A stretch of DNA of 64,000 nt. It comes from Marixanthotalea marina (GTDB lineage Bacteria > Bacteroidota > Bacteroidia > Flavobacteriales > Flavobacteriaceae). The notes under the pieces are model-generated. The model was not told the DNA's origin and searched no databases. It saw only the letters and a list, made by a program, of their open reading frames with translations. Location of the stretch: the NCBI GenBank assembly GCA_018883545.1, contig JAHLEH010000001.1, forward strand, positions 930,001 through 994,000, written 5' to 3'. Positions 46,108-53,330 of the stretch are shown piece by piece. Position 1 is the stretch's first letter. Each line of letters starts with the position of its first letter. The translations under genes were made by a program, and so were the position numbers.

Positions 46108-47160
46108 ATGAAAACATTAAAAGGACCCGCTGTTTTTTTAGCGCAATTTGCAGGAAGTGAAGCGCCGTTCAATAGTTTGGATGGTATGTGCAAATGGGCA
46201 GCAGACTTAGGGTATAAAGGAATTCAAATCCCAACTTGGGAATCAAATTTGATAGATATAGAAAAGGCAGCTGAAAGCCAAACCTATTGTGATGAGTTAA
46301 AAGGTAAAGTGAATTCATACGGATTGGAAATCACCGAATTATCAACACATTTACAAGGGCAATTGGTGGCAGTGCACCCAGCGTACGATACCATGTTTGA
46401 TGGTTTTGCGCCTAAAGAAGTACATAACAATCCAAAAGCTAGAACAGAATGGGCCATTCAAACTGTTAAAAATTCCGGTACGGCCAGCGGTCGATTGGGT
46501 TTAAAAGCGCATGCTACTTTTTCAGGAGGCTTTTTATGGCATACGGTGTATCCTTGGCCTCAGCGCCCACAAGGCTTGGTAGATATGGGCTTTGAGGAAT
46601 TGGCTAAACGTTGGTTGCCTATTTTAAACCATTTTGACGAGCATGGCGTGGATGTTTGTTATGAAATCCATCCAGGAGAAGATATTCACGATGGTGTAAC
46701 GTATGAGCGTTTTCTAAAAGCTACAGGCAACCACAGTCGTGCTAATATTTTGTACGATCCAAGTCACTATGTACTCCAACAATTGGATTATTTAACGTTT
46801 ATCGATTATTACCACGAACGCATTAGAGCGTTCCATGTAAAAGATGCCGAATTTAACCCGTCTGGAAAACAAGGTGTTTATGGTGGATATTCCGATTGGG
46901 CAGACCGTGCTGGGCGTTTCCGTTCTTTGGGTGATGGTCAAGTGGATTTCAAAAGTATTTTCTCAAAATTAACCAAATACGGAGTAGATGTTTGGGCCGT
47001 TATGGAATGGGAATGTTGTATAAAATCTTCTGAACAAGGAGCCAGAGAAGGGGCACCTTTCATTCAACAGCATATTATTGAAGCTGCAGATAGAAGCTTT
47101 GATGATTTTGCAGGTGGAGAAGTAGATAAGGATTATTTGAAAAAAGTATTAGGACTTTAA
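46108..47160 (+). CDS. Sugar phosphate isomerase/epimerase (xylose-isomerase-like TIM barrel)
   Basis: The 350-residue protein has the AP-endonuclease-2-like barrel with metal-binding acidic and His residues: YEIHPGEDIHDG (Glu), YDPSHYVLQQ (Asp, His), IRAFHVKDAEFN (His, Asp) and AVMEWEC (Glu). Members isomerise or epimerise keto-sugars, or in some cases cleave 3-keto-glycosides. It lies 12 bases after the oxidoreductase gene and 1 base before the DUF1080 gene. Confidence 0.87.
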   Translation: MKTLKGPAVFLAQFAGSEAPFNSLDGMCKWAADLGYKGIQIPTWESNLIDIEKAAESQTYCDELKGKVNSYGLEITELSTHLQGQLVAVHPAYDTMFDGFAPKEVHNNPKARTEWAIQTVKNSGTASGRLGLKAHATFSGGFLWHTVYPWPQRPQGLVDMGFEELAKRWLPILNHFDEHGVDVCYEIHPGEDIHDGVTYERFLKATGNHSRANILYDPSHYVLQQLDYLTFIDYYHERIRAFHVKDAEFNPSGKQGVYGGYSDWADRAGRFRSLGDGQVDFKSIFSKLTKYGVDVWAVMEWECCIKSSEQGAREGAPFIQQHIIEAADRSFDDFAGGEVDKDYLKKVLGL

Positions 47161-47161
47161 T

Positions 47162-47929
47162 ATGGGGAAGATTGGGATTTCTATTTTCTCGGTGCTTATA
47201 AGTGCTTTAGCTTGGTCTCAAGATAAAGTTGCTGAATCATACAAAGAGCCAATAAAACCTGAAGCTACGGAAATTTGGAGCCCAAAACCTCCAGCAGTTA
47301 CGCCGGGCAAGGATGGAGCGCCTCCAAGTGATGCCATTGTGCTATTTGATGGAAGCAATTTTGATAAATGGGTAAGTGCTAGAGATTCGAGTGCCGTAAA
47401 ATGGACTTTAAACAATGATGGCAGTATGACCGTGAAGTTAGGAAGGGGCATAGGCGATATTCAGACCAAACGTAATTTTGGAGATGTACAGCTTCACATA
47501 GAATGGAAGTCGCCCGAAAAGATTGTGGGCGAAGGCCAAAACAGAGGTAATAGCGGTGTGTTTCTTCAAAAATTATACGAGTTACAGGTGTTGGATAACA
47601 ACAACAACGATACCTATGTGAATGGTCAGGTTGGAGCTGTCTACAAACAGTCCATTCCATTAGCAAAGGCATCGGTTCCAACGGGTGAATGGAATACTTA
47701 CGACATTATTTACCATGCACCAGTATTTGGACAGTATGGTGATGTAGTTAAAAAAGCAACCATGACGGTATTGCATAACGGTGTTTTAATTCAAGACCAT
47801 TTTGAATTGATTGGGCCAATGAGTTTTATTGGTTGGCCAAAATACAAGCCACATGGAAAGCTTCCAATACTTTTGCAAAATCATAATTGTGAAGTGAGCT
47901 ACCGAAACATTTGGGTTCGAGAACTCTAA
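47162..47929 (+). CDS. Exported DUF1080 protein (3-keto-disaccharide hydrolase family)
   Basis: A 255-residue protein with a signal peptide (GKIGISIFSVLISALAWSQD). The DUF1080 lectin-like jelly roll shows AIVLFDGSNFDKWVS, FGDVQLHIEWKSPEKIVGEGQNRGNSGVFLQKLYELQVLD and ILLQNHNCEVSYRNIWVREL at the end. Proteins of this family cleave 3-keto-glucosides or related sugars. It closes the predicted sugar operon and is followed by a strong terminator. Confidence 0.87.
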   Translation: MGKIGISIFSVLISALAWSQDKVAESYKEPIKPEATEIWSPKPPAVTPGKDGAPPSDAIVLFDGSNFDKWVSARDSSAVKWTLNNDGSMTVKLGRGIGDIQTKRNFGDVQLHIEWKSPEKIVGEGQNRGNSGVFLQKLYELQVLDNNNNDTYVNGQVGAVYKQSIPLAKASVPTGEWNTYDIIYHAPVFGQYGDVVKKATMTVLHNGVLIQDHFELIGPMSFIGWPKYKPHGKLPILLQNHNCEVSYRNIWVREL

Positions 47930-47950
47930 ATGGCTAAATTTCAATATAAA

Positions 47951-47989
47951 TAAACAAAAAGCACATAATTATTATGTGCTTTTTGTTTA
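47951..47989 (+). terminator. Intrinsic terminator after the DUF1080 gene
   Basis: TAAACAAAAAGCACATAAT (47951-47969) and ATTATGTGCTTTTTGTTTA (47971-47989) form a perfect 19-bp inverted repeat, 21 bases after the stop, with a T-rich right arm. Confidence 0.88.
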
Positions 47990-48110
47990 TAGAAGTATTA
48001 CTAATTTTGTAAGAAGTTAAATTATTGAAAGCAAATAATTAAAAACGTAACGATATTAATAATTTTTGTAAAAAAGTGGTTGAAATTGTAAGACTAAAGA
48101 AATAAAATCA

Positions 48111-48118
48111 TAATTTTG
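48111..48118 (+). promoter_or_regulatory. -10 element of the arginine operon
   Basis: TAATTTTG is a perfect TAnnTTTG match. It ends four bases before the leader-peptide ATG, so transcription should begin at or within a base or two of that ATG. Confidence 0.6.
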
Positions 48119-48122
48119 TGGT

Positions 48123-48197
48123 ATGAATACTTTAAAAAATAAAATACGTCCTTCATCACCCGGTTTCCGCGCGAGTACTACTCGCCGCAGCTTCTAG
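48123..48197 (+). CDS. Arg-rich leader peptide of the arginine operon
   Basis: A 24-residue frame beginning MNTLKNKIRPSS and ending FRASTTRRSF, with Arg at positions 9, 16, 21 and 22 and a tandem Arg pair (CGC CGC) two codons before the end. It starts four bases after a perfect -10, so it may be translated from a leaderless mRNA. The hairpin GCGAGTACTACTCGC (48171-48185) lies inside the frame. It precedes the GNAT-argG-argC operon. Control by arginine supply through ribosome stalling is likely, though a classical terminator directly after it was not identified (a seven-T run at 48229-48235 lacks a clear GC stem). Confidence 0.62.
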   Translation: MNTLKNKIRPSSPGFRASTTRRSF

Positions 48198-48292
48198 TCT
48201 TTCCGTGATAAACCAAAACGTAATTTAATTTTTTTATAGTGTACAAAATTTCATCCATAGCATTTCAAAATTTATTTAATATAGTATACAAC

Positions 48293-48331
48293 ATGTATAT
48301 CATGTGTCGTGTGTACCCACGTCGCCCGTAA
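48293..48331 (+). CDS. Second short Arg-containing leader frame (possible)
   Basis: Twelve codons reading MYIMCRVYPRRP, with three Arg codons including a CGT CGC pair. The last five codons lie inside the hairpin at 48315-48335, so ribosome position on these Arg codons could decide whether the hairpin forms. No promoter or clear ribosome-binding site was seen, so it may be a chance frame. Confidence 0.35.
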   Translation: MYIMCRVYPRRP

Positions 48332-48351
48332 GGGTGTGTATTTAATTTTTT
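48315..48351 (+). terminator. Terminator-like hairpin in the arginine leader
   Basis: ACCCACG (48315-48321) pairs with CGT plus GGGT (48327-48329 and 48332-48335), leaving a two-base bulge and a five-base loop. A T-rich stretch (48341-48351) follows. It is about 75 bases before the first structural gene and could be the attenuation site. Confidence 0.4.
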
Positions 48352-48424
48352 GAGTTAGGTGTGTCCAGCACTGTTTAAAACAAGTTTATATAATTACTCA
48401 TATTTAAAACAGACAAAATAATAA

Positions 48425-49051
48425 ATGAAGGTTGTAATTGCCGATAAATCACATAGTATATACGCAGAAGAAATTTGCGAAACCATTGCAGAATCAGCTA
48501 AAGTAAGGGGTACGGGTATAGCGAGAAGAACCCCAGAATACATTACCACTAAAATGGAGAATGGTAATGCGGTGATTGCTTTGGATGGAAAAAAGTTTGC
48601 TGGGTTTTGTTATATAGAAAAATGGGGCCACGGTAAGTTTGTTGCCAATTCTGGTTTAATTGTGCATCCAGATTATAGGGGTGCTGGATTGGCTAAACAG
48701 ATTAAACATAAAATTTTTGAACATTCCAGAACCAAATTTCCAGATGCTAAGGTGTTTAGTATCACCACTGGTCTAGCAGTTATGAAAATGAATACCGAAC
48801 TTGGTTATAAACCTGTTCCTTTTTCAGAATTAACAGACGACCCTTCGTTCTGGGATGGTTGCCAAACTTGTAAAAATTATGATGTGCTTACGCGCACCGA
48901 TAGAAAAATGTGTCTGTGCACAGGAATGCTTTACGACCCTAAAGCAAAAAAAGCAGAAGAGCCTGTTAAAATAAAAGAAAAAGTCTTCAATAGATTGAAA
49001 CAAATCAAGGAAGCCTTATTTTTAAGCAAAGAAAAAAATAAAACAAAATGA
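48425..49051 (+). CDS. GNAT N-acyltransferase of the arginine operon
   Basis: The 208-residue protein has a GNAT fold with the acyl-CoA loop HPDYRGAGLAKQIK (about 81-94). After the domain there is a four-cysteine cluster, Cys146-x2-Cys149 and Cys163-x-Cys165, that could bind zinc. It is first in the operon, where N-acylation of glutamate would be the first step of arginine synthesis. No ArgA or ArgJ homologue is encoded in the cluster, so it probably supplies N-acetyl- or N-succinyl-glutamate. The transcarbamylase of this operon hints at succinyl. The acyl donor is inferred. Confidence 0.78.
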   Translation: MKVVIADKSHSIYAEEICETIAESAKVRGTGIARRTPEYITTKMENGNAVIALDGKKFAGFCYIEKWGHGKFVANSGLIVHPDYRGAGLAKQIKHKIFEHSRTKFPDAKVFSITTGLAVMKMNTELGYKPVPFSELTDDPSFWDGCQTCKNYDVLTRTDRKMCLCTGMLYDPKAKKAEEPVKIKEKVFNRLKQIKEALFLSKEKNKTK

Positions 49052-49143
49052 AACCCATTGGGTTGGGCATTCACAAAGCAAAAGAGAAAGTAATGCTTCA
49101 ATTGTCGAAGGTTGCATCTGAATATAAAAACAATAAAAATTAA
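49048..49143 (+). CDS. Small translationally coupled ORF between GNAT and argG
   Basis: A 31-codon frame starting MKPIGLGIHKAKEK and ending SEYKNNKN. Its ATG overlaps the GNAT stop as ATGA, and it ends three bases before the argG start, so it fills the gap exactly. It is Lys-rich (8 of 31) and has no recognised domain. The tight fit suggests a real small protein or a coupling ORF. Chance cannot be excluded. Confidence 0.4.
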   Translation: MKPIGLGIHKAKEKVMLQLSKVASEYKNNKN

Positions 49144-49146
49144 CAC

Positions 49147-50331
49147 ATGAAGAAATTAGTAATAGCCTACAGTGGCGGGTTAGATACCTCTTACTGTGCC
49201 GTGAGTTTATCAAAAGCAGGTTACGATGTACATGCTGTGAGCGTTAATACGGGTGGTTTTACAAAAAAGGAAATTGCTGCCATTGAAGCCAATGCCTATA
49301 AAATGGGGGTTTCAACATATAAGAATATCAATGCCGTTGCTACATTTTACCAAAAAGTGATTAAGTATTTGGTATTTGGTAACGTATTGAAAAATAATAC
49401 GTATCCCTTATCTGTAAGTGCTGAGCGTATTATTCAGGCTATTGAAATTGTGGAGTATGCCAAAAGCATTGGTGCTAAATACATCGCACATGGTAGTACC
49501 GGAGCTGGAAATGACCAAGTGAGATTTGATATGATTTTCCAAACCTTGGCATCAGAGATTGAAATCATCACACCTATTAGGGACCAAAAGTTAACAAGAC
49601 AGGAAGAGATAGAATATTTAAAAGCCAATGGCATCGATATGTCTTGGGAAAAAGCAAAATATTCAATCAACAAAGGCCTTTGGGGAACCAGTGTTGGTGG
49701 TTCTGAAACACTAACATCCGATAAACCTTTGCCAGATGAAGCATACCCATCACGATTAAAGCATGCCGAGCCAGAAAAAGTAAAATTAACGTTTGAAAAA
49801 GGAGAGTTGGTTGCTGTAAATGGAGTAGAGAATGACCCTGAAATTAATATCGAAGTATTGAACAATTTGGCAAAAGCTTATGCTATTGGCAGGGATATTC
49901 ATGTGGGTGATACCATTGTGGGCATTAAAGGTCGAGTTGGTTTTGAGGCCGCCGCGGCTTTAATTACCATTAAAGCGCATCATTTATTGGAAAAACATAC
50001 ACTTACCAAATGGCAGTTGCAACATAAAGAATATCTAGCTAGTTTTTATGGAATGCACTTGCACGAAGGTCAGTATTTAGATCCGGTAATGCGAGATATT
50101 GAAGCATTTTTACAAAGTAGCCAAGATAAGGTAAGCGGCGATGTGGTGGTAACTTTAAAACCATACCACTTTACATTAGATGGTGTTAAATCGAAACATG
50201 ATTTAATGAGTGCCAAATTTGGTAGTTACGGAGAAGAAAATAAAGGTTGGACGGCTGATGAAGCCAAAGGATTTATAAAAATTGTTGGCAACCAAAATAA
50301 AATATATCAACAGGTAAATTCAGAATTATGA
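49147..50331 (+). CDS. argG: Argininosuccinate synthase
   Basis: A 394-residue N-type ATP-pyrophosphatase joining citrulline and aspartate. It begins KKLVIAYSGGLDTSYCAVSL, the PP-loop, and has GAKYIAHGSTGAGNDQVRFD and the SINKGLWGTSVGG segment of the family. It is in the second half of the pathway but placed early in the operon. Its stop overlaps the argC start by 4 bases. Confidence 0.96.
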   Translation: MKKLVIAYSGGLDTSYCAVSLSKAGYDVHAVSVNTGGFTKKEIAAIEANAYKMGVSTYKNINAVATFYQKVIKYLVFGNVLKNNTYPLSVSAERIIQAIEIVEYAKSIGAKYIAHGSTGAGNDQVRFDMIFQTLASEIEIITPIRDQKLTRQEEIEYLKANGIDMSWEKAKYSINKGLWGTSVGGSETLTSDKPLPDEAYPSRLKHAEPEKVKLTFEKGELVAVNGVENDPEINIEVLNNLAKAYAIGRDIHVGDTIVGIKGRVGFEAAAALITIKAHHLLEKHTLTKWQLQHKEYLASFYGMHLHEGQYLDPVMRDIEAFLQSSQDKVSGDVVVTLKPYHFTLDGVKSKHDLMSAKFGSYGEENKGWTADEAKGFIKIVGNQNKIYQQVNSEL

Positions 50332-51305
50332 TTCAAGTAGGCATTATAGGTGGCGCTGGTTACACGGCAGGGGAATTAATAAGGTTGCTTATCAATCACC
50401 CTGAGGCCAACATAAATTTTGTGTATAGTACCTCTAATGCGGGTAATGCCATAACCAAAGTGCACCAAGATTTGTTGGGATCGTTGGATTTAAAATTTAC
50501 CGATACCATAAATCCTAATGTAGATGTGTTGTTTTTATGTTTGGGTCATGGTAATTCCGTTAAGTTTTTAAGTAATAATACCTTTTCCAAGAACACTAAA
50601 ATTATCGATTTGGGTAATGACTTTAGATTAGAAAAGGATAAAGTTTTTGATGGAAAAACGTTTGTTTATGGTTTACCAGAATTACAAAAGGGAGCTATAA
50701 AAAAAGCGGATTATATAGCGAATCCGGGTTGTTTTGCAACGGCCATTCAATTGGCGTTATTGCCTTTGGCAAATAAAGGTTTGCTGAATGATGATGTACA
50801 CGTAAATGCTGTTACAGGCGCTACGGGAGCGGGAACCTCGCTTTCTGAAACTTCCCATTTTCCTTGGCGAGATAATAATTTTTCATATTATAAGCCTTTT
50901 ACGCATCAGCATTTGGGTGAGATAAACCAATCGGTAAAACAATTACAAAATGGTTTTGCCTCCGAAATTTTGTTCATGCCGAATAGAGGTAATTTTTCTA
51001 GAGGCATTTTTGCAACGGTCTATACCAATTTTGAAGGTTCTCTAGAAAAGGCAAAGGAAATTTATAAGGCATTTTATAAAGATGCAAAGTTTACCTTTGT
51101 GTCTGATGATGTGTTGCATTTAAAGCAAGTGGTAAATACTAATAAATGTTTGGTGCATTTGCACAAGCACAACAATAAATTGCTGATTACAAGTATTATT
51201 GATAATTTGCTAAAAGGTGCCTCCGGACAAGCCATTCAAAACATGAATTTGATGTTTGGGCTGGAGGAAACTACAGGTTTAAATTTAAAGTCAACCTATT
51301 TTTAA
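50328..51305 (+). CDS. argC: N-acetyl(succinyl)-gamma-glutamyl-phosphate reductase
   Basis: This 325-residue enzyme reduces the acyl-glutamyl phosphate to the semialdehyde. It has the Rossmann start QVGIIGGAGYTAGELIRLL and the active-site segment IANPGCFATAIQLALLPL with the nucleophile Cys, then AVTGATGAGTSLSE. The ATGA overlap with argG indicates translational coupling. A 12-base gap leads to proC. Confidence 0.95.
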   Translation: MIQVGIIGGAGYTAGELIRLLINHPEANINFVYSTSNAGNAITKVHQDLLGSLDLKFTDTINPNVDVLFLCLGHGNSVKFLSNNTFSKNTKIIDLGNDFRLEKDKVFDGKTFVYGLPELQKGAIKKADYIANPGCFATAIQLALLPLANKGLLNDDVHVNAVTGATGAGTSLSETSHFPWRDNNFSYYKPFTHQHLGEINQSVKQLQNGFASEILFMPNRGNFSRGIFATVYTNFEGSLEKAKEIYKAFYKDAKFTFVSDDVLHLKQVVNTNKCLVHLHKHNNKLLITSIIDNLLKGASGQAIQNMNLMFGLEETTGLNLKSTYF

Positions 51306-51317
51306 TTAGATAAAGTC

Positions 51318-52112
51318 ATGAAAATCGCTATCATCGGCACGGGAAACTTAGGGAGTTCCATTGCAAAAGGGCTTATTAAAAATAAAGGCTTCGCTTCGTT
51401 GTATTTAAGTGATAAGAATACAGCAGCTGTAAACGGTTTTAATGCTGAACCTAATGTTACCGTAACAAATGATAATCTTTTGGCTGTTGAAAATAGCGAT
51501 ATGGTCATTTTTGCATTGCAACCAAAGCATATTGATAAGGTTTTGGAAAGCGTTGCGTCTAAAATAACCGACAAGCATATTGTCATTTCGGTGGCTGCAG
51601 GTGTTGAAATTCCAAGAATTGAAAATATCATTGGAGCCGATAAAAACATCATTCGTGTGATGCCAAATACGGCCATTTCCATTGGGAAATCCATGACCTG
51701 CATTGCGGCCAATGCCAAAGCTCAGGATAAAGTAGGGCAGGCTCAAGGCATATTTAACCAATTGGGAACAACCTTAGTGATTCCTGAAGATTTAATACAA
51801 GCAGCAACCGTAATTTGTGCCAGTGGTATCGCTTTTTGGATGCGCCTTGTGCGTGCGACTACACAAGGAGCTGTTCAATTAGGTTTTGAAGCCCATGAAG
51901 CCCATCAATTGGCTGCCCAAACATGTTTTGGAGCTGCCAGTTTGTTGATTGAATCTGGAAAACACCCAGAACAGGAAATAGATAGAGTAACCACTCCTGC
52001 TGGTTGCACTATTGAAGGGTTAAATGCTATGGAACATCAAGGTTTAAGCTCGGCTTTGATTCAAGGTATTGTGGCTTCGTTCGAGAAGATTAATCAAATT
52101 AAAAAGAATTAA
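51318..52112 (+). CDS. proC: Pyrroline-5-carboxylate reductase
   Basis: A 264-residue NAD(P)-dependent enzyme for the last step of proline synthesis. It has the dinucleotide motif MKIAIIGTGNLGSSIAKGL, the core VIRVMPNTAISIGKSMTCI and the C-terminal VTTPAGCTIEGLNAMEHQG signature. Placement inside the arginine cluster, with proA and proB further on, links glutamate-derived proline and arginine synthesis. The next gene starts one base after its stop. Confidence 0.95.
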   Translation: MKIAIIGTGNLGSSIAKGLIKNKGFASLYLSDKNTAAVNGFNAEPNVTVTNDNLLAVENSDMVIFALQPKHIDKVLESVASKITDKHIVISVAAGVEIPRIENIIGADKNIIRVMPNTAISIGKSMTCIAANAKAQDKVGQAQGIFNQLGTTLVIPEDLIQAATVICASGIAFWMRLVRATTQGAVQLGFEAHEAHQLAAQTCFGAASLLIESGKHPEQEIDRVTTPAGCTIEGLNAMEHQGLSSALIQGIVASFEKINQIKKN

Positions 52113-52113
52113 A

Positions 52114-53274
52114 ATGCCATTATTTGACGTTTACCCATTATACAATGTAACCCCAGTGTCTGGCAAAGATATGCTTATTTATGACGACAAGGGGACAGAA
52201 TATTTAGATCTTTACGGGGGCCATGCCGTTATTTCCATCGGTCATGCGCATCCAAATTATGTAGAAGCTATTACGAATCAGGTATCTACACTTGGGTTCT
52301 ATTCCAATGCAATTCAAAATCCGTTACAGGTTGAGTTGGCCGATAAAATTGAAGCGCTTTCAGGATGTAAGGGCTACAATTTGTTTTTGTGCAATTCTGG
52401 TGCCGAGGCCAATGAAAATGCTTTAAAATTAGCTTCTTTTAAAACAGGCAAAGCACGTGTTATTGCTTTTAATAAAGGCTTTCACGGAAGAACATCGGCA
52501 GCGGTTGCCGCTACCGATAACCCCAATATTGTAGCACCTATAAACGCCCAACAAAAAGTGACTTTTTTGGCGTTGAACGATATTGAAGGCGTAAAAAAGG
52601 AATTGGAAAAAGGCGATGTTTGTGCCGTCATTGTTGAATTTATTCAAGGTGTTGGAGGTTTGGATCAAGCAACAGCCGATTTTTATGAACAAGTAGATAC
52701 GCTTTGTAAAGCTAACAATACGTTCTTTATTGCTGATGAGGTACAGTCAGGTTACGGACGTTCGGGCAAGTTTTTTGCATTTCAACATTACAATGTAACG
52801 CCAGACATTATTTCCATAGCTAAAGGTATGGGGAACGGTTTTCCTATTGGTGGAGTGTTAATCCACCCGAGCATAGAGGCCAAACACGGTATGTTGGGAA
52901 CCACGTTTGGAGGCAATCATTTGGCATGCGCTGCAGGGTTGGCAGTGCTTAATACCATCGAGCAGGAAAAGTTAATAGCAAACGTTAATGAAGTTTCTGA
53001 ATACTTCATTGCGAAAGCTAAAACCATTCCGCAGATAAAAAATATAAAAGGAAGAGGGCTAATGCTCGGTTTGGAATTCGATTTTGAAGTGGGTAATCTT
53101 AGAAAAGAATTAATCTACGATTACCATATTTTTACAGGAGGTGCTTCAAATAAAAAATTGATTAGAATTTTACCTCCTTTAACAATTAAAAAAACACATG
53201 TTGACACGTTTTTTGAAGCCCTCGAAAAAGCATTGGTCAGCATAGAAAATAAAAAACTAGAAGTACAAGGTTAA
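52114..53274 (+). CDS. argD: Acyl-ornithine aminotransferase (class III)
   Basis: A 386-residue class III PLP aminotransferase. It has NSGAEANENALKLA, ADEVQSGYGRSGKFFAF with the cofactor-pairing Asp, and the Schiff-base Lys in ISIAKGMGNGFPIGG. It would convert acyl-glutamate semialdehyde to acyl-ornithine. Free ornithine aminotransferase activity (RocD-like) is an alternative, but the operon favours ArgD. The ATG at 52114 (MPLFDVYPLYNVTPV) is chosen because the longer frame from 52069 overlaps proC and lacks conservation. Confidence 0.9.
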   Translation: MPLFDVYPLYNVTPVSGKDMLIYDDKGTEYLDLYGGHAVISIGHAHPNYVEAITNQVSTLGFYSNAIQNPLQVELADKIEALSGCKGYNLFLCNSGAEANENALKLASFKTGKARVIAFNKGFHGRTSAAVAATDNPNIVAPINAQQKVTFLALNDIEGVKKELEKGDVCAVIVEFIQGVGGLDQATADFYEQVDTLCKANNTFFIADEVQSGYGRSGKFFAFQHYNVTPDIISIAKGMGNGFPIGGVLIHPSIEAKHGMLGTTFGGNHLACAAGLAVLNTIEQEKLIANVNEVSEYFIAKAKTIPQIKNIKGRGLMLGLEFDFEVGNLRKELIYDYHIFTGGASNKKLIRILPPLTIKKTHVDTFFEALEKALVSIENKKLEVQG

Positions 53275-53330
53275 ACAAAGTTTGGTTAAAATTCAGAAGC
53301 CATAAACTTCAAAAATTTAAAAATAAAACA

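Larger units (their letters stand above)
47930..48424. other. Control region before the arginine/proline operon
   Basis: These 495 bases hold the DUF1080 terminator (47951-47989), a perfect -10 (48111-48118), an Arg-rich leader peptide (48123-48197), a second short Arg-containing frame (48293-48331) and a terminator-like hairpin (48315-48351). The rest is AT-rich with no recognised element. Confidence 0.65.

Noticed and set aside
48198..48240. Seven-T run at 48229-48235 as the terminator of the arginine leader
   Set aside because: No GC-containing stem could be drawn directly before it. The hairpin at 48315-48335 is a better candidate.
52069..52113. Upstream start for argD overlapping proC
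   Set aside because: The extra 15 residues are Arg/Lys-rich, overlap the proC coding end, and the conserved aminotransferase N-terminus begins at the ATG at 52114.
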